This document shows positions 8,718 through 16,416 of a stretch of 64,000 nt of DNA, one piece after another; the first letter of the stretch is position 1; every line of letters begins with the position of its first letter. This DNA comes from Actinoplanes lutulentus (lineage in GTDB: Bacteria; Actinomycetota; Actinomycetes; Mycobacteriales; Micromonosporaceae), in assembly GCF_003259845.1 (NCBI RefSeq), contig NZ_QLMJ01000006.1:186001-250000 (forward strand), given 5' to 3'. Both the position numbers and the translations under genes were made by a program. The notes beneath the pieces were generated by a model that was not told where the DNA came from, ran no database searches, and saw nothing but the letters and a program-made list of their open reading frames with translations.

Positions 8718-9726
8718 CGTCTTCGCCACCGCGTTGGATCTCGATCTGTCCGGAGTCCTCAAGCGTGCGGATGACACCGACGATCTTCGCCTGTGCCTCC
8801 TCGACCATCTTGACCTTGACCGGTCCGAGCAGGTCGATCTCCTCCAGGAGGTTCTCCCGGCCACGCTCGGAGAGGTTCTTGGTGACCTTCTCGCGCACGG
8901 TCTCCGGCACGCCCTTGAGGGCGGTGGCCAGGTCGGCCGGCTCCACCTGGCGAAGCACCAGCTGCACCGAGCGGTCGTCGAGGCTGATGATGTCCTCGAA
9001 CATGAACATCCGCCGGCGGATCTCCTCGGCCAGCTCCGGGTTGCGTGCCTCCAGAGCTTCGAGGATGAGCCGTTCGGTCGTACGGTCGGCGCGGTTGATG
9101 ATGTCGACCAGCGGTTGCAGACCGCCGACCGTGGAGAGCTCGTCCGGCTGGAGCACGGTGGAGAGCTTGCGCTGCAACGCGGTCTCCACCTGCCGGATCA
9201 CGTCCGGCGAGGTGCGGTCCATGATCGCGATACGGTGCGCGACCTCGGTCTGCACCTCCAGCGGAAGCCCCGCCAGGATCGACGAGGCCAGGGCTGAGGG
9301 TATGTGGGCCAGAACCAGCGCGATGGTCTGCGGATGCTCGTACTGGACGTACGAGAGCAGCTGACGCGGGTCCGCATGGCTGAGGAAGTTGAACGGGATG
9401 TCGTTCATCGACGCCTCGAGCCGATCCAGGATCAGCGCCGCCCGCTCCTTGCCGAGCGACGCCTCCAGCAGCTCCCGGGCGTAGTCCATGCCGCCCGACC
9501 CGGCGTACCGGGTCGTCGCCATGGCGTAGAACTCGTCCATCACGTCGTCGACCTGAGAGGGGTCGAGCTTGCCGAGCCGAGCAACCTCGGCGGACAGCAT
9601 CTCGACCTCTTTCTCGGTCATGTTCGCCAGTACTTCGGCGGACTGTTCCTTGCCGAACTGGACCAGCATTATCGCGGCCTTGCGCGCGCCCGTCATCGAG
9701 AGCGTGGTGAGACCCGGATTGGTCAA
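8701..9726 (-). CDS. fliG: Flagellar motor switch protein FliG
   Basis: FliG joins the MS ring to the C ring and is the rotor protein that interacts with the stator. The 341-aa protein has the N-terminal GARKAAIMLVQFGKEQSAEVL block, the middle EHPQTIALVLAH motif and, near the C-terminus, the torque helix region LVLRQVEPADLATALKGVPE with conserved charged residues. Length matches the family. It sits between fliF and fliH. Confidence 0.97.
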   Translation of the reverse strand: MTNPGLTTLSMTGARKAAIMLVQFGKEQSAEVLANMTEKEVEMLSAEVARLGKLDPSQVDDVMDEFYAMATTRYAGSGGMDYARELLEASLGKERAALILDRLEASMNDIPFNFLSHADPRQLLSYVQYEHPQTIALVLAHIPSALASSILAGLPLEVQTEVAHRIAIMDRTSPDVIRQVETALQRKLSTVLQPDELSTVGGLQPLVDIINRADRTTERLILEALEARNPELAEEIRRRMFMFEDIISLDDRSVQLVLRQVEPADLATALKGVPETVREKVTKNLSERGRENLLEEIDLLGPVKVKMVEEAQAKIVGVIRTLEDSGQIEIQRGGEDDELIA

Positions 9727-9762
9727 CGGACACTCCTCAACCGTCGTGTTGCCAGTGGTTCG

Positions 9763-11379
9763 TCAGCGCGTCGAGTCGGCCGAGAGCCAGCTGCGGATCA
9801 GCGCCGCGGTCTCCTCCGGCTTTTCCTTGACCAGCTGGTCGATCTCCTTCTGCCGCTCCTCGCGGGCCTCGTCGTTCTGACCGGCCATGCTCGGACTCTC
9901 CAGCACGTTCATGTTCATGCTGGTAGCGGTCGTGACGTCCAGCTCGGCCCGGCGCTGAGCCTCCAGCGCGGCCTGCATGTCCTCCAGGTGCTTGCGCTCC
10001 TCGGCGGTGAGCTGCTGGCGCTTCTTGGCCCGCTTGTTGGCCCGCCAGGCCAGGAAGATCAGCGCGAGTACCACGAAGAGCAGGGCGCCCGTCTTGATCA
10101 GGGTGAGCTGCTTGGCTTCCGTCTCGGCCGCGGTCGCGGCGGTGAGTGACTCCTGAGCCGCGTTGGCCGCACTCGTGTCGAACGGCATGGAGGCGACCGC
10201 GATGGTGTCGCCACGGGTGGCGTCGATACCGGCAGCCGCGCTGAGCAGCTCCTGGATCTGTGCGGGGTCCACCGAGCCGGCCACGGCGCTGTTCATCAGG
10301 ACCGAGACGTCCAGCTTCTCGATGCTGCCCGGCGCGTTCCGGCGTACTTCCTCGACCTCGTCGAGCTGCCGGTTCCGTACCTCGTTCTTGTTGTTGTACT
10401 GGCCGCTGCCCGCGTTGTTCGGCACCTGGATGTTGTCCGGGCCGAGCACACCACCCTGGCCGGTCCCGCTACCGCTGTAGGTCTCGGTGTTGATGCTCTC
10501 CGACTCGGCCGGCGTCGCGGGGTCGGCGGTGTACTTCTTGCTGCGCGTCTCGGTCTGGTCGAAGTCCAGCGAGACCCGGCTGGTGACCACCGCGTTGCCG
10601 GGGCCGACCAGGCTGTTCAGCATGCTCTGGAGCGAGTTGTTCAAGCGGCTCTCGAATGCGGCGGTCTGCTGCTCGGTACCGCTCTCGCCGCCGGCCCCGA
10701 TGGTGGCGCCGCCTCCGCTGGAGAGCAGTCTGCCGTCCGCGCCGGCGACGGTGACCTGCGTCGGATCGAGGCCCTCGACGCTCGACGCCACCAGGTGCAC
10801 GATGGACTGCACCTGATCACTGGTAAGTGTTCCGTTGCCCTTCGACGCGACCAGGACCGACGCGGTCGGCTTGCTCTGGTCGTCGGCGAAGACGTCCTTC
10901 TGCGGCATCACGAGGCGCACGGTGGCCGCCTCGACGCCGTCGATCGACTTGATCGTGGTGGCGAGCTCACCCTCCAGCGCGCGCTGGTAATTGGTGTGCT
11001 GCATGAAGTCGCTCGTGGTGATGCCCTGCTGGTCCAGCAACGAGTAACCGGTGCCCTCGTCGTTGGGAAGGCCTTCACCGGAGAGTTGCAGGCGAAGGGC
11101 GTTGACCTGATCGCGCGGTACGAGAATGGTCGAACCGTCGTTGGCCAGCTCGTAGGAGGCGCCCGACTTCTGCAGGGCCTCGACGATCGCGCTGGCGTCC
11201 TTTGTCGAAAGATTGTTGAAGAGAATCTGGTACGACGGCTTGGCCGCCCAGGTGGCGAAGAAATAGCCACCGACGATGAGAGCGATGACCGCGAAGATCG
11301 TGACAGCCTTCTGTCCCGGCGTGAAGGCCTTGAAGGTGTCCGTGACGCGGCGTACCGGAGCGGGAAGGCGGTCAGTCAT
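9763..11379 (-). CDS. fliF: Flagellar MS-ring protein FliF
   Basis: FliF forms the membrane-embedded MS ring. The 538-aa protein has an N-terminal membrane segment (about residues 23-45), the YscJ/FliF ring-building domain (NLSTKDASAIVEALQKSGASYELANDG, DQQGITTSDFMQHTNYQRALEGELATTI), a Ser/Gly-rich periplasmic stretch, a second membrane segment (about 428-447) and a charged cytoplasmic tail that would bind FliG. It directly follows fliE, with 1 bp between. Confidence 0.96.
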   Translation of the reverse strand: MTDRLPAPVRRVTDTFKAFTPGQKAVTIFAVIALIVGGYFFATWAAKPSYQILFNNLSTKDASAIVEALQKSGASYELANDGSTILVPRDQVNALRLQLSGEGLPNDEGTGYSLLDQQGITTSDFMQHTNYQRALEGELATTIKSIDGVEAATVRLVMPQKDVFADDQSKPTASVLVASKGNGTLTSDQVQSIVHLVASSVEGLDPTQVTVAGADGRLLSSGGGATIGAGGESGTEQQTAAFESRLNNSLQSMLNSLVGPGNAVVTSRVSLDFDQTETRSKKYTADPATPAESESINTETYSGSGTGQGGVLGPDNIQVPNNAGSGQYNNKNEVRNRQLDEVEEVRRNAPGSIEKLDVSVLMNSAVAGSVDPAQIQELLSAAAGIDATRGDTIAVASMPFDTSAANAAQESLTAATAAETEAKQLTLIKTGALLFVVLALIFLAWRANKRAKKRQQLTAEERKHLEDMQAALEAQRRAELDVTTATSMNMNVLESPSMAGQNDEAREERQKEIDQLVKEKPEETAALIRSWLSADSTR

Positions 11380-11380
11380 G

Positions 11381-11734
11381 TCACGCCTGCATCCTCATGA
11401 TCTCCTGGAACGCCTCCACGGCCTTGTTGCGGATGGCCATGGTGAGCTGAAGTCCAAGAGCTGCTTCGGTCGACGCCATCGTGTACTGCGCCGGGTCGGC
11501 CAGTGTGCCGTTGGCGACCTGGACGGAGAGTTCGCTGGCCTTGCTCTGTGAGGCCTGGACACCTTCCAGGCCTTTGGCAAGCATGCCGGCGAAGTCCGCG
11601 TTCGGTCCGGTCGGAGCGGCTGTCCCGGTGTCGTCGGAGATCCCGCTGACGCCGCTGAAGCCGCCCAGCCCGGAGATGCCCTCGACGCCGGAGAAGCCGC
11701 CGATGCCCTGGATACCACCGATAGGAGAGGTCAT
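11381..11734 (-). CDS. fliE: Flagellar hook-basal body protein FliE
   Basis: FliE is the adaptor between the MS ring and the rod. The C-terminal half carries the family pattern (ADFAGMLAKGLEGV, VANG, YTMASTEAALGLQLTMAIRNKAVEAFQEIMRMQ). The N-terminus is a Gly/Ile/Phe-rich stretch. I chose the ATG at 11734 because GGGAAG lies 9 nt upstream. In-frame GTGs at 11737 and 11743 are alternatives, the latter overlapping the flgC stop. Confidence 0.92.
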   Translation of the reverse strand: MTSPIGGIQGIGGFSGVEGISGLGGFSGVSGISDDTGTAAPTGPNADFAGMLAKGLEGVQASQSKASELSVQVANGTLADPAQYTMASTEAALGLQLTMAIRNKAVEAFQEIMRMQA

Positions 11735-11739
11735 CACGA

Positions 11740-12132
11740 TCACTTCCCGAGGTTGATCGCGGCGGTGTACGACTCACGTGCCCGATCCACCACCGCGAGG
11801 TTGGCCTGGTACGCGCGCTGCGCCATCATCATCTGAGCCATCTGCGAACCCATGTCGATGTCCGGACGCCGGACGTATCCCTCGGCGTCGGCGAGCGGGT
11901 TGTCCGGGTCGTACGCGAGCACGCCCTCGGCGCTGCCGAGCGAGATGCCGGCCACCTCGGCCCCGTTGCCGTCCTGCGCCGCACGGGCCTCGACGTACCG
12001 GGCCTGGAAGGCGTTCTCGGAGGTACGGGTGGTGGTGTTGATGTTCGAGATGTTGTCGGACACCGCGTCGAGCCACTTGCGGTAGACAGTGACGCCGGTG
12101 CCGGCTACCCCGATCGCGTTGAACGTGCTCAT
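11740..12132 (-). CDS. flgC: Flagellar proximal rod protein FlgC
   Basis: FlgC is a component of the proximal rod. The 130-aa protein begins STFNAIGVAGTGVTVYRKWLDAVSDNISNINTT, which matches the rod-family N-terminal signature. It ends with the helix QMAQMMMAQRAYQANLAVVDRARESYTAAINLGK. It follows flgB with a 2-bp gap and overlaps or abuts fliE. Confidence 0.95.
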   Translation of the reverse strand: MSTFNAIGVAGTGVTVYRKWLDAVSDNISNINTTTRTSENAFQARYVEARAAQDGNGAEVAGISLGSAEGVLAYDPDNPLADAEGYVRRPDIDMGSQMAQMMMAQRAYQANLAVVDRARESYTAAINLGK

Positions 12133-12134
12133 GA

Positions 12135-12482
12135 TCAGGCCCCCTTGATGGCTTCGCGGAGCAGGCTGTATTTGCCGTCCAGCGCACGGATCGCGAGGTT
12201 GTAGCGCATCGTCGTATCGATGTGGGAGAGCGTCTCCTCGTCGAGGTTGACGTTGTTCCCGTTGGGCTTTGTCGGCTCCAGGGACGTCATGACACTCGGG
12301 GTGACACCGCTCGCCGACTCGCCCTTGTCCATGGCGCCTTTGAGCTCTTCCTCAAATTTGACCTTACGGGCCCGGTACCCGGGGGTCTCGATGTTGGAGA
12401 TGTTGTTGGCAATGGCGGTCTGGCGGGCGGCAAGGCCGGCAACAGCGACGCGCAGTGCGGACGACGAACGATCATCGAACAC
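12135..12482 (-). CDS. flgB: Flagellar proximal rod protein FlgB
   Basis: FlgB is the first rod protein and the first gene of the ten-gene basal-body operon. The 115-aa protein starts at a GTG (M)FDDRSSSALRVAVAGLAARQTAIANNISNIETPGY, the classic rod signature, with TAGGAG 5 nt upstream. The frame extends upstream, but that part has no ribosome site and would place promoter sequence inside the gene. The C-terminal helix MRYNLAIRALDGKYSLLREAIKG is typical. Confidence 0.94.
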   Translation of the reverse strand: MFDDRSSSALRVAVAGLAARQTAIANNISNIETPGYRARKVKFEEELKGAMDKGESASGVTPSVMTSLEPTKPNGNNVNLDEETLSHIDTTMRYNLAIRALDGKYSLLREAIKGA

Positions 12483-12557
12483 GGGAGCTCCTAGCCGATC
12501 CGTTTGATCGCCGATCCGTGGCTTCTCGGTGAGCAATCCGTTGCTCGTACCCTGCAA

Positions 12558-12583
12558 TTCGGCCTGAGGCGCGATCCGCTGAG
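12558..12583 (-). promoter_or_regulatory. Putative FliA-type promoter of the flgB operon
   Basis: On the minus strand CTCA (12583-12580), a 16-bp spacer and GCCGAA (12563-12558) match a FliA/sigma-28-like promoter. The site lies about 75 bp upstream of the flgB start. Confidence 0.65.
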
Positions 12584-12589
12584 TCCCAA

Positions 12590-12610
12590 GCGGTTGCTGA
12601 GAGGTTGCAC
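12590..12610 (-). promoter_or_regulatory. Putative TcrA-type direct repeat upstream of flgB promoter
   Basis: Minus strand reads GCAACCT, 4 bp, GCAACCG. This is one mismatch from the two-half direct repeat GCA(A/C)CCG-n4-GCA(A/C)CCG that I recall for the Actinoplanes response regulator TcrA. It ends 6 bp from the -35-like CTCA, as expected of an activator site. Confidence 0.55.
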
Positions 12611-12623
12611 ACCGAGACGACAA

Positions 12624-12655
12624 CGTCCCGGAACCCCTGCCGGGGTTCCGGGACG
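12624..12655 (-). terminator. Terminator of the fliD-fliS operon
   Basis: A perfect 14-bp stem with a TGCC loop (arms 12624-12637 and 12642-12655) lies just after the last gene of the fliD transcript and before the flgB promoter region. Confidence 0.75.
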
Positions 12656-12660
12656 CGTGT

Positions 12661-12984
12661 TCACATCGCGCGGTCCAGATAGACGGGGCGCTTTACCGCC
12701 TCACCGGTCTCGATCCGGGCCGTCATCGACATCTGCTGGCGGTTCGACGTCAGCCGGCGGGCGACCTCCTCCGCCGCGGCGAGCTGCCGGGTGAGGATCT
12801 CGTCGGCCCGGGGTCGCAGTTCGAGTGGCAGCGCGCCCAGCTCGGTGGGCGGCTTCCACAGGTTGGCCGGCGGAGACTCGGCGTGCCGCTGTTCGTCGGC
12901 GAGCATCGACTCGACCGCAGCGACATCCAGCTCGAGCTCGTCGAGCGCTGCGGACCAGGCGTCCCGCCAGTCCAGAGTCTGCAT
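12661..12984 (-). CDS. FliT-position hypothetical flagellar protein
   Basis: A 107-aa, mostly helical, acidic protein (MQTLDWRDAWSAALDELELDV, then ELRPRADEILTRQLAAAEEVARRL). It is the third gene after fliD and fliS, where many bacteria have the chaperone FliT. Size and helical character fit, but I do not see clear FliT sequence motifs. The ATG at 12984 lies 8 nt past the fliS stop. Confidence 0.6.
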   Translation of the reverse strand: MQTLDWRDAWSAALDELELDVAAVESMLADEQRHAESPPANLWKPPTELGALPLELRPRADEILTRQLAAAEEVARRLTSNRQQMSMTARIETGEAVKRPVYLDRAM

Positions 12985-12992
12985 CTAAACGC

Positions 12993-13367
12993 TCACGTCC
13001 CGGCCGAAGCCGCCTCGCGCCACGCGTCACGCAGCGGTTCCAACAGGGTCCGGCAGCTCGCCACCCGGTCGGCGTCCCGGGCGATGTTCGCCCCGATCAG
13101 CTCGGTGAGTACGAAGCCGTACAAACTGGCCAGACCGGGAGCACCGTCCCAGGCTTCCACGTCGAGGGTCGTCCGCAGCTCGAGCACGATCTCCTGAGCG
13201 TGCATCACCTTCGCGCTACCGGCTTCACGGTCTCCGTTGCGGAACGCCTCCTCGCCCTGGCCGAGGTCAAGGATCATCCGGTCGTAGAGCATGATCAGCA
13301 GCTTCGCCGGCGAAGCCGTGTTGATCGCATCCTGGAGGTAACGGTCACGAAGGTTGGGCGCGGTCAT
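12993..13367 (-). CDS. fliS: Flagellin-specific export chaperone FliS
   Basis: FliS binds unpolymerised flagellin in the cytoplasm and in some bacteria feeds back on its synthesis. The 124-aa protein has the family pattern RYLQDAINTASPAKLLIMLYDRMILDL, followed by helical segments with LYGFVLTELIGANI. The start ATG has GAGGAGA upstream. It follows fliD by about 80 bp. Confidence 0.93.
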   Translation of the reverse strand: MTAPNLRDRYLQDAINTASPAKLLIMLYDRMILDLGQGEEAFRNGDREAGSAKVMHAQEIVLELRTTLDVEAWDGAPGLASLYGFVLTELIGANIARDADRVASCRTLLEPLRDAWREAASAGT

Positions 13368-13445
13368 GAGTCTCCTCGGTCAAGGGCCGGTCGATGGTCC
13401 TGCTGGCCGTATGCGAGGCCGGCTAGGTGATGCGGCCGGCGCTGC

Positions 13446-14858
13446 TTAGAGTCCGGAGAGCTGGCCGGAGAGCCAGCTCGACTGGTTGTTCAGCTTGCCG
13501 AGCGAGGTCTCCAGCGCGGCGTACTGCCGTTGCAGGGCCTGCTTCCGGGAGGCGAGCCGCACGTCCCAGTTCTCGATCTGACCGCTGAGCGATTCGATCT
13601 CGTTCTTCCGCCCGGTGATCACATCAGTCACGCTGTTCGACTGCTTCGTGACCATCTCTTTGACCTGGTTGGCGAAGCCGATCGCGCCGCCCTGGATGCG
13701 GCTCGGGTCCTTGGCGTACTCGGACTCGAATTTCGTGCCTGAGAAGCTGAGTGTTCCGTCCCGGCTGAGCTCGATGCCGAGCTGGCTCAGCGAGCCGAAG
13801 TTGACGTCGGTGGTGCCGATGACCGTGCCGTTGGCGTCGTACTCGTTCTTCGAGTAGGTCAGGCCACCGCTGATCTTGCTGAGCATCGTCTGGTTCATCT
13901 GCCGGATCGTGAAGTCACCGGTCAGCGGCGAACCGGTCTTCGTCTCGGTGTCGTACTTGGTCTGCGTCTTGATCTCGTTGAACGCCTCGTTGGCCGCGTC
14001 GACGTACGCCTGGATCTTCGCCGTGATGGCGCTGACGTCGTTCGTGGCGGTGACGGTGACGCCGTTGGCCGGCTGGGTGGCGGTGATGGTCACGCCCGGC
14101 ATCACGTCGGTGAACGTGTTCGTGGTGCTGGTGACCAGGTACTCGGACGCGGAACCCGGGTTCATCTTCATCACGGCGTCGCGGCCCGATGTGTCCTGCA
14201 CCGTGTAACCGTTGACGTCGTTCGTGTCGAACAGGCCCTGGACCTGGAATCCGGTCGCGGCGCCGGTCTTGGCGCTGGTGAACTGGAGAGCGCCGGTGCC
14301 GGTGCCGGTCTTGACCACGTAGGCCCGGATACCGATGTCGGCGGAGTTCACCGCGGCCGCGACTCTCTCCGCGGTCTGCGGGCTGCCCACGTTGATGGTG
14401 CTGGCGGCGTTGCCGTCCGGCGCGAAGGCATCGTCGTCGGTGGTCAGGTTGCCGTCCTGGTCCGACCAGGAGCCGGTCTGGATGGTGAAGCTGGCCGGGA
14501 ACCCGGTCGACGCGGTGTCCACCTGCAGGACCGAGGTCTGTGCGCGAGCAACCCGCATCACGTCGAACGTGGTGCTGCCGGACAGGCCGGCCACGCCACC
14601 GGCGGCGGTCGCGGTGACCGCTTCGTTGTTCGACGAGGCCTTGAGCGAGCGCCAGGTGTCGAGCCGTGCGAGCGAGTCGGCCGACGACTTGACCGCCTTC
14701 AGCTTGGCGTTCACGGACTGATAGGACGTGATCGCCGTCTGCGCGGTCTCGACCTTGGTCTTGAGCTTGGTCTGCGGTGCGGCCTCGACCTTCATCAACT
14801 GAGTGATCATCGAGCTGGTCTGCATGCCGCTGACGAGTCCGTCTACCGAACTGGACAC
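13446..14858 (-). CDS. fliD: Flagellar filament cap protein FliD (HAP2)
   Basis: FliD caps the growing filament and folds flagellin into place. The 470-aa protein has the N-terminal SSSVDGLVSGMQTSSMITQLMKVEAAPQ block, the central domains and a C-terminal coiled coil with LSGQIENWDVRLASRKQALQRQYAALETSLGKLNNQSSWLSGQL. I chose the GTG at 14858 because homologues begin at this SxxDGL motif and AGCAGG precedes it. A TTG at 14885 is possible. Confidence 0.93.
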   Translation of the reverse strand: MSSSVDGLVSGMQTSSMITQLMKVEAAPQTKLKTKVETAQTAITSYQSVNAKLKAVKSSADSLARLDTWRSLKASSNNEAVTATAAGGVAGLSGSTTFDVMRVARAQTSVLQVDTASTGFPASFTIQTGSWSDQDGNLTTDDDAFAPDGNAASTINVGSPQTAERVAAAVNSADIGIRAYVVKTGTGTGALQFTSAKTGAATGFQVQGLFDTNDVNGYTVQDTSGRDAVMKMNPGSASEYLVTSTTNTFTDVMPGVTITATQPANGVTVTATNDVSAITAKIQAYVDAANEAFNEIKTQTKYDTETKTGSPLTGDFTIRQMNQTMLSKISGGLTYSKNEYDANGTVIGTTDVNFGSLSQLGIELSRDGTLSFSGTKFESEYAKDPSRIQGGAIGFANQVKEMVTKQSNSVTDVITGRKNEIESLSGQIENWDVRLASRKQALQRQYAALETSLGKLNNQSSWLSGQLSGL

Positions 14859-14892
14859 GGGAAACCTGCTTTCGTCCGAGGACAATTGCGGC

Positions 14893-14927
14893 GGTGGGGG
14901 TAGCCGAACCTTCCGGCTACCCCCACC
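14893..14927 (-). terminator. fliC terminator hairpin
   Basis: A perfect 14-bp stem with a 7-nt loop (arms 14893-14906 and 14914-14927) lies between the fliC stop and the fliD start, so it would end the abundant flagellin transcript. Confidence 0.8.
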
Positions 14928-14929
14928 TA

Positions 14930-14955
14930 TTCGGTCGCTTGGCGACGAGATTCAG
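14930..14955 (-). promoter_or_regulatory. Putative degenerate FliA-type promoter of fliD
   Basis: The minus strand reads CTGA (14955-14952), a 16-bp spacer and ACCGAA (14935-14930), two mismatches from CTCA/GCCGAA. The expected start point would fall at the edge of the fliC terminator. Confidence 0.4.
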
Positions 14956-14960
14956 TTGTT

Positions 14961-14981
14961 ATGGGTGCTGTTCGGTTGCGA
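14961..14981 (-). promoter_or_regulatory. Putative TcrA-type direct repeat upstream of fliD
   Basis: The minus strand reads GCAACCG, AACA, GCACCCA, one mismatch from the GCA(A/C)CCG direct repeat. It lies 5 bp upstream of the weak -35-like CTGA, nearly the same geometry as at flgB. Confidence 0.5.
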
Positions 14982-14985
14982 GCTA

Positions 14986-16167
14986 TCAGCGGAGCAGCGA
15001 CAGCACGCCCTGCGAGGACTGGTTCGCCTGCGAGAGCATGGAGGTGCCGGCCTGGGTGAGGATCTGGTTACGCGTGAACGAGACCATTTCCTGCGCCATG
15101 TCGGTGTCGCGGATCCGGGACTCCGAGGCGGACAGGTTCTCCACCGCGGTGTTCAGGTTGTTGATGGTGTGCTCGAAGCGGTTCTGCGACGCACCGAGCT
15201 TGGCCCGCTGGTCCGAGATCGACGTGATGGCCTTGTCGATCGCCTCGATCGCCGTCGCCGCACCGGTCTTGCCGTTGCCGACAGCTGCGGTGGTCAGGTC
15301 GAGGTCCTTCAGACCGAGGCCCTTGGCGTCCACGCCCTTGATGTTGATGTTGAGCGTCTCGCCGGAGTTGGCGCCGATCTGGAAGTCGCCCGCTGTCGCC
15401 TTGGGGTTCGCGGCGCTGTCGCCGGTGACGATGCCGGTGCCGCCCTCGAAGGTCTTCGAGCCCTTCACCTCGAACGTGACGTCACCGTTGTCGGCGGTGT
15501 TCGTCGTGACGGTGAGCTCGTCGCCGTTCAGGCCGTTTTCCTTGAGCGCGGCGCTCAGCTTCTCGTTCATCTCAGCCGCGACCTGGTCCGGCGTCATCGT
15601 GTCGCCGGTGTTGGCGACATTCACCGCGATCGGGGTGGCCAGCGTCTTGCCGCCGACGCCGGTGATGCCCAGGTCCTGCGCCCCGGTCACCTTTCCGTCG
15701 GTGAGGGTGAGCGCTGCGCCCGAGAGCGACTGGCTGTTGCCGAAGTTGCCGTCCAGCAGCTTCGACTTGCCGAACGCCGTGGTCTCGGAGACCCGGTCGA
15801 TCTCCGAACGCAGCTGCGAGAACTCGGCCTGGGCGGCGTTCTTCGCCTCGGAGTCGAGAGACGCGTTGTTGGCCTGAACGGAGAGGTCACGCATGCGCTG
15901 GAGCATGCTGGTGGTCTCGTTCAGCGCGCCTTCAGCGGTCTGCACGACGCTGATCGCGTCCTGCGAGTTGCGGACGGCGACCTTGAGGCCACCGACCTGG
16001 GAACGCAGGCCCTCGGAGATCGAGAGGCCGGCCGCGTCGTCGGCCGCCCGGTTGATCCGGAAACCACTGGACAGCTTCTCGAGCGACTTCGACATCTGGT
16101 TGTCGGTCACCGAGAGGTTCCGGTAGGCGTTCTGCGCGGCGATGTTCTGGTTGATGCGAAGACCCAT
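14986..16167 (-). CDS. fliC: Flagellin FliC
   Basis: Flagellin is the filament subunit. The 393-aa protein has the conserved D0/D1 N-terminus (GLRINQNIAAQNAYRNL, KSLEKLSSGFRINRAADDAAGLSISEGLRSQ) and C-terminus (FEHTINNLNTAVENLSASESRIRDTDMAQEM, ending SSQGVLSLLR). The variable outer domain is short to moderate. The start ATG has a near-perfect AAGGAGG. It has its own promoter and terminator, fitting high single-gene expression. Confidence 0.98.
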   Translation of the reverse strand: MGLRINQNIAAQNAYRNLSVTDNQMSKSLEKLSSGFRINRAADDAAGLSISEGLRSQVGGLKVAVRNSQDAISVVQTAEGALNETTSMLQRMRDLSVQANNASLDSEAKNAAQAEFSQLRSEIDRVSETTAFGKSKLLDGNFGNSQSLSGAALTLTDGKVTGAQDLGITGVGGKTLATPIAVNVANTGDTMTPDQVAAEMNEKLSAALKENGLNGDELTVTTNTADNGDVTFEVKGSKTFEGGTGIVTGDSAANPKATAGDFQIGANSGETLNINIKGVDAKGLGLKDLDLTTAAVGNGKTGAATAIEAIDKAITSISDQRAKLGASQNRFEHTINNLNTAVENLSASESRIRDTDMAQEMVSFTRNQILTQAGTSMLSQANQSSQGVLSLLR

Positions 16168-16178
16168 TGAAAAATTCC

Positions 16179-16210
16179 TCCTTGACTGGGGTCCGTACCG
16201 GCCCGTCCTT
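16179..16210 (-). promoter_or_regulatory. Two CsrA-type AAGGA motifs in the fliC leader
   Basis: AAGGA occurs at 16183-16179, inside the ribosome site, and at 16210-16206, 27 nt upstream. The upstream copy sits in the loop of a small CGGC/GCCG hairpin. CsrA binds A-N-GGA motifs, often one over the Shine-Dalgarno sequence and one upstream in a loop. Confidence 0.5.
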
Positions 16211-16235
16211 GAGCCGTGGTGTTACGCCTCATCCC

Positions 16236-16262
16236 TTCGGCCGATCACCGAGAGGCCATGAG
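16236..16262 (-). promoter_or_regulatory. Putative FliA-type promoter of fliC
   Basis: The minus strand reads CTCA (16262-16259), a 17-bp spacer and GCCGAA (16241-16236). The predicted leader is about 60 nt and contains both AAGGA motifs. Confidence 0.65.
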
Positions 16263-16327
16263 TCATTCTCTGAGATTTTTTCGGTCTTTATCCGGCTAAT
16301 CCAGGAAGCGCCGATCGTCGGAAACCG

Positions 16328-16353
16328 CTCAGTGGCGCGGGGGATGTGCCGAC
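16328..16353 (+). promoter_or_regulatory. Putative FliA-type promoter of the flgN-flgK-flgL operon
   Basis: The plus strand reads CTCA (16328-16331), a 16-bp spacer and GCCGAC (16348-16353), about 64 bp upstream of the flgN start and divergent from the fliC promoter. Confidence 0.5.
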
Positions 16354-16416
16354 CTGTCCGAATGAGCGGGTCCGCCGAGGGGGTGAGCCCGCCAGCGAGA
16401 CGACACGGAGGTCCGG

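Noticed and set aside
12483..12623. N-terminal extension of flgB
   Set aside because: No ribosome site at the upstream start, no match to FlgB, and the region holds the promoter and direct repeat.
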